34,920 nt of DNA from Methanosarcina sp. MSH10X1 (GCF_004099695.1 NZ_SCHL01000027.1:1-34920), one strand, 5' to 3'; positions 16,710-24,777 are shown, counted from the first letter of the stretch. The notes: generated from the sequence alone by a model not told the origin. Made by a program: numbers and translations.

Positions 16710-17471
16710 ATGAAATCAACGGTAATTCATATGAATTTTATTAGCCGATTCATCTTAAAAGTTAAGAATATAATGCCTTTAGAGGCTCTTCTCTTTGTTT
16801 TACAGTATATATGGTTTGCTGTTTTTCTCTTAACAATCTTTGGAAACATAGTCGCCCTGGTGATGACACCAGCATTGTTTGTTCTGTTTTTCGTACCGAT
16901 AGTCTCTATTGGACAGAATATTGTCCAGAACAGAAAGGATGTCAGAAAAGTTTTGTGCTGTGTACCTTTATTAATTGCTGGTGCGTATCAGACCATGTCA
17001 GCTGCGGTCGGATATACTGAAGTTATGATTTATGGATCTCATCCTGATTCGCTGCTTTATGCATTGCTCTTCTTTCCCATTCAGAGACTAGCGGAAACTG
17101 CAATCTACCCTATAACTTATAAAATATTCTACCTGGGTTTTCCGTATAACCAGTTGCCCAGCCTCGTAATCTATGTTGTCATTCTTCCGATCAGTTTGCT
17201 TATTTACTTATTGCCTTCAATAGATTATGACAGGACAAAGATCACAAAAGAGATGAAACTAATTGCTTTGTTACCACTTCTTTGTATTGCTATTCCGATA
17301 ATCGTGCAGACAGTTAAGATGAGGCTGGGATTGATCGATGAGCTTATGATTCAATTTTTCTGGTCTGAGATAGTCTCAAACATACAACTGATTGGATTCT
17401 TCCTGTTGATGCCTGCGCTAAGTATCTTATATATAATACACTATCATAGGGTAGTTAGAATTTTTATGTAA
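16710..17471 (+). CDS. Hypothetical polytopic membrane protein
   Basis: An unrecognised membrane protein of about 253 residues from the start chosen here. Six or seven hydrophobic segments are visible, including FVLQYIWFAVFLLTIFGNIV, a CCVPLLIAGAYQTMSAAVG segment, LVIYVVILPISLLIYLLPS, LIALLPLLCIAIPIIV and IGFFLLMPALSILYIIHY. They are joined by short charged loops, with a hydrophilic region around Asp-Tyr-Asp-Arg-Thr-Lys. The frame opens with TTG at 16668. ATGs at 16710 and 16731 are alternatives and none has a convincing ribosome site. No motif suggests transport or catalysis. It lies in the island between the decayed PAPS-reductase-like copy and the intact gene, and has no obvious operon partner. 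Confidence 0.6.
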   Translation: MKSTVIHMNFISRFILKVKNIMPLEALLFVLQYIWFAVFLLTIFGNIVALVMTPALFVLFFVPIVSIGQNIVQNRKDVRKVLCCVPLLIAGAYQTMSAAVGYTEVMIYGSHPDSLLYALLFFPIQRLAETAIYPITYKIFYLGFPYNQLPSLVIYVVILPISLLIYLLPSIDYDRTKITKEMKLIALLPLLCIAIPIIVQTVKMRLGLIDELMIQFFWSEIVSNIQLIGFFLLMPALSILYIIHYHRVVRIFM

Positions 17472-17620
17472 AAATTCTAAGATGAGTTGGCGAATTAAAA
17501 ACACTAAACCAATCAGAGTTGAACTTGCTTGATCTTGTACTTCAAGTGCATAAATTCTATAAATATAATCAGGAAATTTTTAAAAAATATTTAAAGGTCA
17601 ATATCCAGACTTTTGATTCT

Positions 17621-19966
17621 TTACACCTTTAACCTCTGATCCAGGTCAGGTACGAGTTTATCAAAGTATCTGGTCACCACACAGGATTCCGTGCATTTTC
17701 CGCACCTGATGCAGGCCTCGTTTACATGCGGCGTTTTTCCTTCGAGAGAAACTGCCCCGACAGGGCAGGCTTTTACGCAGATCCCGCATCCGGTACAGCG
17801 GGAAAGCCTTACAAACTGCTTTGCAGCCTCCTTAAACAGCGAAACCGCCTTTTCCTTTGTTTCCGAACTTGCAAGCAAATTCCCATTTGAAAAAAACTTT
17901 ACAGTTCCGGTTCCGGTTTTAACCAGCAGCATTCCCAGGTCTTCCGCATAAACCGTACTCCCGAGTACATTGATAAAACCTGCGGCTTCTTTTTCTTTTA
18001 TGCCTTTAACGCCTGCCTCTATTGAAAAACCGCCTGCCCGGCAGGGGGAAATTCCTCCCACGACTTCAATATCAAAGTCTTCAGTGTTTTCTCCGGGAAG
18101 CACGGAAATCCCGAGCTCTTCAGCCAGCCTGAGCATCTTGGGAGGCAATTCCTTCCAGCGCCAGAATCCGTGCTCTACGAATTTTTCGGAAAGTCCCCGG
18201 CTTTTTGCCCACTCCAGCAGGAAGGCATTCCATTTCGCATACATCTCAGGGTGAAGATCCTTTACTCTGGCATACTCGGCAGCAAGAGCGGACGGGCAGA
18301 GCCAGCAGCCCACCCTCTCGAAGCCGAGGTCATAGAGAGGATTGTAGGGAAGCCCTCTCCAGTGGATATAAAGCCAGACCTCAATAGCTTTCCAATCCCT
18401 GATAGGGAAGATATTGAGCTGGGCAGGGACAAAGGGATTGGTTTCGCTTGCTGCAATCCTTGCCCTTGAGAAAGATTCGTGCTTCCGCTTACCGTCAATT
18501 GTCAGATAAGCCACATCACCGGCGTTTTTTTGAGAGGGAGTTTCCTTCCCTGCATCCAGGTCTCCTGCCGATGCCAGCTTACAGACCTTACAGCACCAGC
18601 GGAAATCCTTTGCAGGAGGCCCGAACTTTCCTACCTGCTCCCTGAAGGCTGAACCTGCGTTTGCCTCACTGAGAGGGATTTCCCTTTCCCTGCAAAAACT
18701 CTGCACAAACTCGACGGTCTCCGGAAATTCAATCCCGGTGTTCAGGAAGAAAGCCCTGAGTTCCCTCTGCTTAAGGGAAGCTCTTGCCAGGTCAAGCACC
18801 ACAAGGCTGTCTTTTCCGCCGCTGAAGGATACATAGACAGGCAGGTCCCTGTATTCCTTTCTGGAGATAATCCCGCGGATAGTGTTGATCGCGTTTTTCC
18901 CGAGAACCTGAAGGTGTTTTTTATTGGCTTCTATGCATGCCCCCAGATCCGGGGTTTCAGGATGAAGCGAAGCCTCACTGCTGTCAACCTTCCTGATCCT
19001 GAGAACCTTTGTCTCTAATTCCGGCGGTAATTCAGGTTCAGAGCGGACTTCAGCCGCTTCATCCCGCCGATGAGAAGGATTTTGCAGCTGAGAGGGATTT
19101 TTGAAAAGATCTGCATTAATTAAAGAAACCCCGTAACCTGTCAGGCTGCCTGCCGTAACAAGGACGAAGTCTCCTGCATTTATATTACTGTCGAAAGCTT
19201 CAATGGATTCCACTGATACGCTTTTTCCATTAAGGTGCCTGTGTGTTTTCTTAAGTTCGACTTTCCTGCCTTTAGTGTGTTTCAGGAGAATCTTTGCTCC
19301 CTGGAGGGAAGGTTCAAAGCTGTAATTCATTTCCGAAAGCTCAAACCGGAGAATTCCGAAAATAAAGCCGTCTACGAGTACTTCATCGGTTTTATCCTCG
19401 CCAGGGACTTTATTGAGCAGGATTAACCTGTTTGCAAGGGGATTGCAGCCAAAGGCTGAATAAAGCTGCCTGTCCAGAACTTCCCGCTCATAAGGAGAAC
19501 AAAAACGGACATCTGCAGGCTGAGAGAGCTTAAGGGGCTCTCCCCTGCCTCCACATCTTCCACATTCCTCCCCGATCAGGGGAAGGTTACATTTTTTACA
19601 CCAGAAGATCTGATCGTCTTCATACTCGAAGCGCTGGGAGCTTTTTTTCTGGTGGACAAAGTCCGGGTTTCTTTCAGAGCCACGGCTCTTGCTGGAAGCC
19701 TGCTTTCCCTCCGAAGGCCCTCTTCTGAAACCTGCGGATTTGTTTTCTATTTTTTCCGCCGGAGTATGCAAACTCTTTTTATCAGGACTTTGGGATGTTT
19801 TTTTATCCGGGTGTCGGGAAACTTTATTATCCGAACTACGAGGAGCTTTATTATCTCGATTTTGCGAGGCTTTTTTATCCGGAATCCGGGAATTTTTTCT
19901 GCCCTGATTATTTCTCTGCGGTTTCTGCTGATCCGAAGCCTGGAACTTTTCTTTTTTCTGCTGCAT
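17621..19966 (-). CDS. PAPS-reductase-like protein with zinc ribbon, PUA and ferredoxin domains
   Basis: A 781-residue multidomain protein. Residues 1-110 are a low-complexity basic tail with octapeptide repeats. A zinc ribbon follows (C123, C126, C135, C138), then a PUA-like region (about 195-285), then a PAPS-reductase/N-type PP-loop domain containing VSFSGGKDSLVVLDLA, an FLNTGIEFPETVEF segment, WCCKVCKLA and a CWLCPSALAAEYARV motif. The C-terminal 60 residues are a two-cluster ferredoxin (RCTGCGICVKACPVGAV and CIRCGKCTESC). Archaeal proteins of this architecture are usually annotated as phosphoadenosine phosphosulfate reductases. The PUA and Zn-ribbon domains suggest RNA-related sulfur chemistry instead, but this is inference. 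The PP-loop should bind and adenylate a substrate, with the ferredoxin delivering electrons. A decayed partial duplicate lies 1.7 kb downstream. The start at 19966 has no strong ribosome site and could lie further in. Confidence 0.9.
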   Translation of the reverse strand: MQQKKEKFQASDQQKPQRNNQGRKNSRIPDKKASQNRDNKAPRSSDNKVSRHPDKKTSQSPDKKSLHTPAEKIENKSAGFRRGPSEGKQASSKSRGSERNPDFVHQKKSSQRFEYEDDQIFWCKKCNLPLIGEECGRCGGRGEPLKLSQPADVRFCSPYEREVLDRQLYSAFGCNPLANRLILLNKVPGEDKTDEVLVDGFIFGILRFELSEMNYSFEPSLQGAKILLKHTKGRKVELKKTHRHLNGKSVSVESIEAFDSNINAGDFVLVTAGSLTGYGVSLINADLFKNPSQLQNPSHRRDEAAEVRSEPELPPELETKVLRIRKVDSSEASLHPETPDLGACIEANKKHLQVLGKNAINTIRGIISRKEYRDLPVYVSFSGGKDSLVVLDLARASLKQRELRAFFLNTGIEFPETVEFVQSFCREREIPLSEANAGSAFREQVGKFGPPAKDFRWCCKVCKLASAGDLDAGKETPSQKNAGDVAYLTIDGKRKHESFSRARIAASETNPFVPAQLNIFPIRDWKAIEVWLYIHWRGLPYNPLYDLGFERVGCWLCPSALAAEYARVKDLHPEMYAKWNAFLLEWAKSRGLSEKFVEHGFWRWKELPPKMLRLAEELGISVLPGENTEDFDIEVVGGISPCRAGGFSIEAGVKGIKEKEAAGFINVLGSTVYAEDLGMLLVKTGTGTVKFFSNGNLLASSETKEKAVSLFKEAAKQFVRLSRCTGCGICVKACPVGAVSLEGKTPHVNEACIRCGKCTESCVVTRYFDKLVPDLDQRLKV
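19748..19891. repeat. 24-bp repeats encoding octapeptides in the PAPS-reductase-like N-terminus
   Basis: Six consecutive 24-bp units encode degenerate octapeptides (residues 26-73): SRIPDKKA, SQNRDNKA, PRSSDNKV, SRHPDKKT, SQSPDKKS and LHTPAEKI. The middle units are clearest at DNA level, with a shared TTTATTATC-type core. Confidence 0.8.
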
Positions 19967-20348
19967 GAAAACCCTGGTTAGTGATTTGAGGAAATCGTTA
20001 AGTATTTGATAGTTTAGTTATGGTTCAGTCTCATGGTGATATAATCATCAATATATTAAGATTGTGAAGCTTAAAAGCTATCATGATCTAAAAATCTTAC
20101 CTGAACCTTTTGCAATCGGAGACAGAGAAGAACTTAAAAACTAAACAAAGAATCACCTGATCGATAAAAGAGAATCTCATCGACAAAAACATTTTTCAAG
20201 TCGAAAAGGGATTTACCCGATCAAAATTTCTTTCGCATAAATATAACTTAATTCATATATTAAGCTTGTAATTTAAATTATATCTATGAATTATGAGTAT
20301 ATTAAGCTTCCTGCTATGGCAAAGGTTCACTCTCAAAGGTAGTACGGT
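19967..20348. other. Divergent promoter spacer
   Basis: A 380-base AT-rich spacer between the minus-strand PAPS-reductase-like gene and the plus-strand flavoprotein gene. The string ATATTAAG followed by CTT or ATT occurs at three places (near 20053, 20256 and 20299), possibly a short regulatory repeat. TATA-like sequence near 20255-20285 could serve the plus-strand gene. No ORF with a ribosome site was seen. Confidence 0.4.
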
Positions 20349-21590
20349 ATGAAATATGATGTTGTTGTGGTTGGAGCCGGTCCTGCAGGATCAACTGCGG
20401 CTCGCTATGCAGCCCTGAACGGGGCAAAGGTTCTCCTGATCGAAGAGCATGCTTCCATAGGGTCGCCTGTGGGCTGTACCGGGCTTTTGAGCACCAGAGC
20501 GGTTACAGAATGCGAGCTCAAGCCTTCAGATGAGTTTGTGTTCAATTCCGTACGCGGGGCGGCTGTATATGCTCCGGATGGGCAGTGCCTGCCAATCGAT
20601 GGAAGGCAGACAAGGGCATATGTGGTCTCGCGGAAAAACTTCGACCGCACCCTCGCAGTGATGGCTATCGAAGAAGGTGCGGAACTGTCTCTCAGGACAA
20701 GGGCTGTAGAACTTGAAAAAGCGAATCCCGAAATCAGTAATGGGAACTCTCAGGTAAAACTCAGGGTACTCCGGAAAGGCAGACCCGAAACAATAAGCAC
20801 CTCCGTCGTGATAGGGGCTGACGGCGTAAAAAGCCGGATAGCCAGCTATGCAGGGCTTGAAAAACCTGCCCGCATACTCCCGGGAATCCAGATAGAAGCT
20901 CCGTATGCCTCGGATGACAGTGATTTTGTGGAACTTTTCCCCGGTTCCTTTGCTCCCGGTTTTTTTGCCTGGACCGTACCGGTTGACGAAAAAGTGTCAA
21001 GAATCGGGCTTGCCCTTGAACCCGGACTTGCATGGAAAAAAGGTCAGGAAGAGAATTCTTCCCTCGCCTACCTTGAGAAATTCCTTCGTTCCAATTCTCA
21101 CGTAAAAGCGAGATATTCGGGAAGCATGCTTGATTTTATCGTAGGTGGAATTCCCATAGGCTCTCAGGAAAAAACGGTTACTGACGGGGTTATATTGGCA
21201 GGTGACGCAGCAGGACAGACAAAGCCAACCTCAGGAGGCGGAGTCTACACCGGAGCTTTTGCGGCAAAAATCGCCGGAAAGGTTGCAGCAGAGGCTGCGC
21301 TTGAAGGGGATACCTCGGCAAAGCGGCTCTCCGAATATGATCAGGTCTGGCGAAAATCCCTTGGAAGGGAACTTGAAATAGGCATGAAAATCCATGACTA
21401 CATGGGAAAGCTGGAGGACAGGCAACTGAATGACCTTATAAGTTCTCTGAATACCCCGTCTATTCTCAACACCATCACCGAGTACGGGGATATGGACCAT
21501 CCGTCTATCCTTATGAGGAAACTCATGTTTTCAGGTAACTCTTTAAGACTTATGAAAGCTTTTGGAACGTTTTTAAGGACACTTTTTTAA
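20349..21590 (+). CDS. Geranylgeranyl reductase family FAD-dependent oxidoreductase
   Basis: A 413-residue flavoprotein of the geranylgeranyl reductase family, whose archaeal members reduce double bonds of digeranylgeranyl lipids or respiratory quinones. The N-terminal Rossmann dinucleotide motif is VVGAGPAGSTAARYAALNGA, with Glu 33 (IEEHASIG) at the end of the second strand binding the FAD ribose. GADGVKSRIA and VILAGDAAGQTKPTSGGGV are the second and third FAD motifs. The family's PVGCTGLLS segment, with its Cys, is present. A ribosome site (AAAGGT) lies nine bases upstream of the ATG. The protein has no membrane helices but probably works at the membrane. Methanosarcina genomes usually carry several paralogs, so the substrate (archaeol precursors or methanophenazine-like prenyl chains) cannot be settled from sequence. 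Confidence 0.92.
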   Translation: MKYDVVVVGAGPAGSTAARYAALNGAKVLLIEEHASIGSPVGCTGLLSTRAVTECELKPSDEFVFNSVRGAAVYAPDGQCLPIDGRQTRAYVVSRKNFDRTLAVMAIEEGAELSLRTRAVELEKANPEISNGNSQVKLRVLRKGRPETISTSVVIGADGVKSRIASYAGLEKPARILPGIQIEAPYASDDSDFVELFPGSFAPGFFAWTVPVDEKVSRIGLALEPGLAWKKGQEENSSLAYLEKFLRSNSHVKARYSGSMLDFIVGGIPIGSQEKTVTDGVILAGDAAGQTKPTSGGGVYTGAFAAKIAGKVAAEAALEGDTSAKRLSEYDQVWRKSLGRELEIGMKIHDYMGKLEDRQLNDLISSLNTPSILNTITEYGDMDHPSILMRKLMFSGNSLRLMKAFGTFLRTLF

Positions 21591-21824
21591 AATTTATTAC
21601 TTCTTTTTACTGTTTATATATTTGTCCTGGCATCCCCTTCATGACAAATTTATAGTTATTCTGGTTCTGGTACGTTATTGATATTATTATAATTCATTTC
21701 CAATAAACTCTCTAATTAATTATAAAGTGCATATTTTTTTAATAGTTAAGTGCATAATAAAATAGGGAAATTCTGGGGGAGAATCGGCGGGAAACTATAA
21801 GATAAATAATATTCAGGGGGAAGT

Positions 21825-21971
21825 ATGGGCAAACTATCGGCTATTGGATTAGTTATTTGTATCCTTATGCTTTTTATATTTTTAAACGCGGATAACTTTT
21901 ACAGCAGTTTAAATAGTGCTTACTGCTGCACCAATCAGGAATCTGCGTGTTATTATATGTTAATACCTTAA
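21825..21971 (+). CDS. Small single-pass membrane peptide (48 aa)
   Basis: A 48-codon gene that begins with ATG at 21825 behind a strong ribosome site (CAGGGGGAAG) and ends with TAA at 21969-21971. Residues 5-20 form one hydrophobic helix (SAIGLVICILMLFIFL). The following 28 residues are polar, with Cys 34, 35 and 42. It looks like a small membrane-anchored or signal-peptide-bearing peptide with a possibly disulfide-linked or metal-binding external part. No family recognised. It sits alone between the flavoprotein and glutamate dehydrogenase genes. Confidence 0.55.
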   Translation: MGKLSAIGLVICILMLFIFLNADNFYSSLNSAYCCTNQESACYYMLIP

Positions 21972-22157
21972 TAACAATCTTCTACGTCTTACATTTCAAT
22001 AGATATGTGAGATCCAGGCTTTTTTATTTTTTCCGAACAGCACGAAACGGGCAAAAAATCTGGAAACCTTGCTGTTTTAAGAAGTCTGGTAAGAGAAAGA
22101 ATCAGTTTTCCAGCAGATATTTAACTTCCGATAGCCCATTATTTAAAGGGGGTAATC

Positions 22158-23408
22158 GTGGAATCTCGTTCCAAGCTCCTTGATGATGTTAAGCAGCATC
22201 TGTGTACCTGCGCTGCAGGTCTTAAGCTTACACCTGATATGGAAGCGTTCCTGGAAATGCCTATGAGGGAACTCTATGTTTCCCTGCCTGTTCACATGGA
22301 CGATGGTTCCATAAAAGTTTTTAAAGGTTTTCGGGTTCAGTACAATGAGGCTCTGGGCCCGACAAAAGGAGGTGTACGTTTTCATCCCGAGGACACCATG
22401 GAAACGACAAGAGCCCTTGCAGCCCTCATGACCTGGAAATGCGCCCTTCACAAGCTGCCTCTGGGAGGAGCAAAGGGTGGGGTTATTTGCAACCCGAAAG
22501 AACTCTCACACAGGGAAATCGAGCGCCTGAGCAGGGCATATATCCGTGCGATTTATCAGATAATAGGTCCGGACAGAGATATCCCTGCCCCTGATGTTTA
22601 TACAAATCCGCAGGTCATGGCCTGGATGATGGATGAGTACTCGAAACTCGCAGGCAAGAATGTATTTGGTGCCCTTACAGGCAAGCCGACGAGTCTCGGA
22701 GGTTCGGCAGGCAGGTACGATGCCACGGCAAGAGGCGGCTTATATACAATCCGGGAAGCCGCAGAAAAGCTTGGAATAAGCCTGAAAGACTCAAGGGTTG
22801 CAATCCATGGTTTCGGAAACGTGGGATATCATGCCGCTTACCTGGCAAAGCGGCTGTTCGGGTGTAAAATCGTGGCTGTAAGCGACAGTAAAGGCGCTAT
22901 TTTCTCAGCCGACGGGCTTGACCCTGAGGACGTGTCAGGGCATAAGCACTCAACAGGTTCGGTACTGGACTACACCGGGGCGGAAAATCTGACTAATGAG
23001 GAGTTGCTGGAGCTGGAAGTCGAAATCCTGATCCCGGCTTCGCTTGAGAACGTAATAACCGGAGAGAATGCAGAAAGAGTCAAAGCCAGGATTCTTGCCG
23101 AGATGGCTAACGGCCCTACAACGGTAGAAGGAGAATCAATTCTTAATTCAAATGGGGTCCACATCATACCCGATATCCTGTGTAACGGAGGCGGTGTAAT
23201 TGTTTCATATTTTGAGATGGTGCAGAACCATTCAGGCATGCAATGGGAAGAAAAAGAGGTCCAGAGCCGCCTTGAAAGAAAAATGAAAGAAGCATATTAT
23301 TCGGTGTACGATTTCGCATCAAAAAACAATGTCGGAATGCGGCAGGCTGCATATACCCTTGCTGTCGGCAGAGTGGTTGAAGCCATGCAGCTAAGGGGCT
23401 GGATATGA
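22158..23408 (+). CDS. gdhA: Glutamate dehydrogenase
   Basis: Catalyses reversible reductive amination of 2-oxoglutarate to glutamate. At 416 residues it has the usual length of hexameric archaeal and bacterial enzymes. The substrate-binding and catalytic region is RVQYNEALGPTKGGVRFHPE, followed by KLPLGGAKGGV with the catalytic Lys near 104, and PAPDVYTNPQVMAWMMDEYS. The Rossmann nucleotide-binding domain contains GFGNVG near residues 218-223 and an AVSDSKGAIF strand. The Asp-Ser pair hints at NAD use, but specificity is not certain. The start is GTG at 22158 behind a strong GGGGGT ribosome site. Rubredoxin lies 125 bases downstream in the same direction. It is cytoplasmic and probably serves nitrogen assimilation or glutamate catabolism. 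Confidence 0.95.
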   Translation: MESRSKLLDDVKQHLCTCAAGLKLTPDMEAFLEMPMRELYVSLPVHMDDGSIKVFKGFRVQYNEALGPTKGGVRFHPEDTMETTRALAALMTWKCALHKLPLGGAKGGVICNPKELSHREIERLSRAYIRAIYQIIGPDRDIPAPDVYTNPQVMAWMMDEYSKLAGKNVFGALTGKPTSLGGSAGRYDATARGGLYTIREAAEKLGISLKDSRVAIHGFGNVGYHAAYLAKRLFGCKIVAVSDSKGAIFSADGLDPEDVSGHKHSTGSVLDYTGAENLTNEELLELEVEILIPASLENVITGENAERVKARILAEMANGPTTVEGESILNSNGVHIIPDILCNGGGVIVSYFEMVQNHSGMQWEEKEVQSRLERKMKEAYYSVYDFASKNNVGMRQAAYTLAVGRVVEAMQLRGWI

Positions 23409-23533
23409 AAGCCGGAAAAAGACCTGAACAAAGACAATAGAAACTTCACTGAAATCTCAAAATGAATATTATGAATAAGCAGGAGCATAAAATCTCATAA
23501 CTAACTGAGGCTGATCAAAACAGGGTGATTCGA

Positions 23534-23686
23534 ATGCATAGATGCAGCAAATGCGGATACCTTTACAACCCCCAGCTCGGGGACTCCTCACAGTCCATAG
23601 CTCCGGATACGCCTTTTCAAAACCTCCCGAAATCGTGGAAATGCCCCAGATGCGGAGCCCCCAAAGAAAAATTTAAGGAAATCTGA
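23534..23686 (+). CDS. Rubredoxin
   Basis: A complete 50-residue rubredoxin, a small one-iron electron carrier in the cytoplasm. The two iron-binding knuckles are CSKCGY (C4, C7) and CPRCGA (C37, C40). The intervening family residues are present (LYNPQLGD, IAPDTPFQNLPKSWKC). It starts with ATG at 23534 behind a GGGTGA ribosome site. An in-frame GTG at 23525 is less well placed. In anaerobes rubredoxin often serves oxygen- and peroxide-detoxifying enzymes, but no partner gene lies nearby. It follows glutamate dehydrogenase in the same direction after 125 bases and may be co-transcribed with it. Confidence 0.95.
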   Translation: MHRCSKCGYLYNPQLGDSSQSIAPDTPFQNLPKSWKCPRCGAPKEKFKEI

Positions 23687-23782
23687 CTAAACAAACCGTT
23701 GACCCGAAACCGTTGACCTGCAAGCGTGGCGTCGCTTGAGCCCGCCCCGGTTACAGCGGTCTGGATAATCAGGGTTTTTGAT

Positions 23783-24123
23783 CAAACTTTTTTTGAAAAG
23801 TTTGCGTTGCGCCGGTTTATCACGCCGTTACGTGGGGATTTTCGCTCAAGCCTTTTTGTAAAAGGCTTGCGTTTCGCCGGTTTATCACGCCGATAGTGAC
23901 GTTTTTGATAAAACTTTTTTTGAAAAAGTTTTTGCTCAAGCCTTTTTTGAAAAGGCTTGCATTTCGCCGGTCGATCACGCTCCGGTTATATTGGTTTAGA
24001 TGGAGCATGGTTTTTGATCAAACTTTTTTTGAAAAAGTTTGCGATAAAACCTTTTCTCAAAAGGTTTTCGCTCAAGCCTTTTTTGAAAAGGCTTGCGGGC
24101 AAGCTATTTTTTGAAAAGGCTTG
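23783..24123. repeat. Cluster of eight hairpin repeats between convergent genes
   Basis: Inverted repeats occur at about 23783-23804, 23847-23869, 23911-23931, 23937-23959, 24019-24041, 24046-24068, 24073-24095 and a degenerate one at 24100-24123. The stems are of three types: CAAGCCTTTT/AAAAGGCTTG, CAAACTTTT/AAAAGTTTG and AAAACCTTTT/AAAAGGTTTT. The first two types recur, separated by spacers of the form GCGTTTCGCCGGTTTATCACGCC. The array lies between the stop of rubredoxin (plus) and the stop of the 58-aa gene (minus), so it could end transcription from both sides. The ORFs across it are repeat artefacts. Confidence 0.85.
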
Positions 24124-24135
24124 GTAGAAATTTTT

Positions 24136-24312
24136 TCAGGCTTCCTCTTTGTTCATCCTGTTTCTTTCAAAGTTCAGGATTTTTCTGATGACAATTTTTT
24201 TAGATCCGACCCAGAGTTCCTCATTTTCAGGGTAATTTCCCTTTACATATTCAGAAAGTTCAGTTGTGCTCATGTCGTCAAGTTTTCTTTTAAGTAAGTT
24301 CAAATCCTCCAC
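24136..24312 (-). CDS. Small hypothetical protein (58 aa)
   Basis: A 58-codon gene on the minus strand, starting with GTG at 24312 behind a good AAGGTG ribosome site and ending with TGA at 24136-24138. The protein is charged and helical, with no cysteine and no membrane segment. It contains DDMSTTELSEYVKGNYPENE and a basic WVGSKKIVIRKILNFERNR part. The composition and ribosome site make it a real gene. An in-frame ATG at codon 14 is an alternative start. No family recognised, and the function cannot be inferred. Confidence 0.65.
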   Translation of the reverse strand: MEDLNLLKRKLDDMSTTELSEYVKGNYPENEELWVGSKKIVIRKILNFERNRMNKEEA

Positions 24313-24391
24313 AAAAACACCTTCCTTAGAATTTCAGGTTTTAATCTGGATTTTAGTATTTTTTATACTAGCAGGATAAATAAACTCAGAT

Positions 24392-24427
24392 ATATCCGAA
24401 TATTTAATTATATCCGAATATTTAATT
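24392..24427. repeat. Perfect tandem 18-bp repeat, two copies
   Basis: ATATCCGAATATTTAATT occurs twice head to tail (24392-24409, 24410-24427), followed by diverged GAATATTT strings. It lies 80-115 bases upstream of the 58-aa gene start and just before the structured-RNA candidate, so it may be an operator or a TATA-containing promoter repeat. Confidence 0.8.
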
Positions 24428-24468
24428 TGAATATTTTTATTCAATTCGTTTCCTATGAATATTTAATC

Positions 24469-24528
24469 CTGCGTGCCCAGAAGTCGAAGCTTCTTTCGGG
24501 TGGTACCTCGATCTGTCGGAGCTCGCAG
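24469..24528 (+). ncRNA. Candidate structured RNA (three-way junction), low confidence
   Basis: A 60-base island of about 60 percent GC in AT-rich spacer. Arms CTGCG (24469-24473) and CGCAG (24524-24528) can close a stem around two hairpins. The first has CCC AGAAG / CTTCT (bulge) GGG at 24476-24500 with a TCGAAG loop. The second is CTCGA / TCGGAG at about 24507-24521. Sequence AATATTTAAT upstream could be a box A. The strand is assumed. No known RNA family is recognised. Confidence 0.3.
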
Positions 24529-24777
24529 AGTCTTAAATGTGAGGCTTTTTATAAATATTCATGGCTAATCGTCCGGACCCAACCGAAATCATATTAAAAC
24601 GCATTTGAGTTATTTTTTGAATTTTATATAACTTGTTTTGGATACATTAGCAGAATATTAATATGTTATAAGAATTTACAGATAACAACAGGTTAAGCCT
24701 TAGAAAATAGGCATGAGATTTGGGCTCTGGCATACATAACCTTCAGGATTGACAAATAGCTATTGAAAAATGAGCTT

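Larger units (their letters stand above)
24313..24762. other. Divergent spacer with tandem repeats and a structured-RNA candidate
   Basis: This 450-base AT-rich spacer lies between the minus-strand 58-aa gene and the plus-strand kinase. It contains an 18-bp tandem repeat (24392-24427) and a GC-rich structured stretch (24469-24528), both listed separately. No further ORF with a ribosome site was seen. Confidence 0.5.

Noticed and set aside
23783-24123. CRISPR array
   Set aside because: Repeats are self-complementary stems with irregular spacing and repeated, not unique, spacers. No cas genes.
24700-24760. Remnant of a second histidine kinase, from short matches (AAAATAGGCATGAG and ATAACCTTCAG) to the HisKA_2 region at 26830
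   Set aside because: The two matches are short and spaced differently in the two places, so they may be chance.
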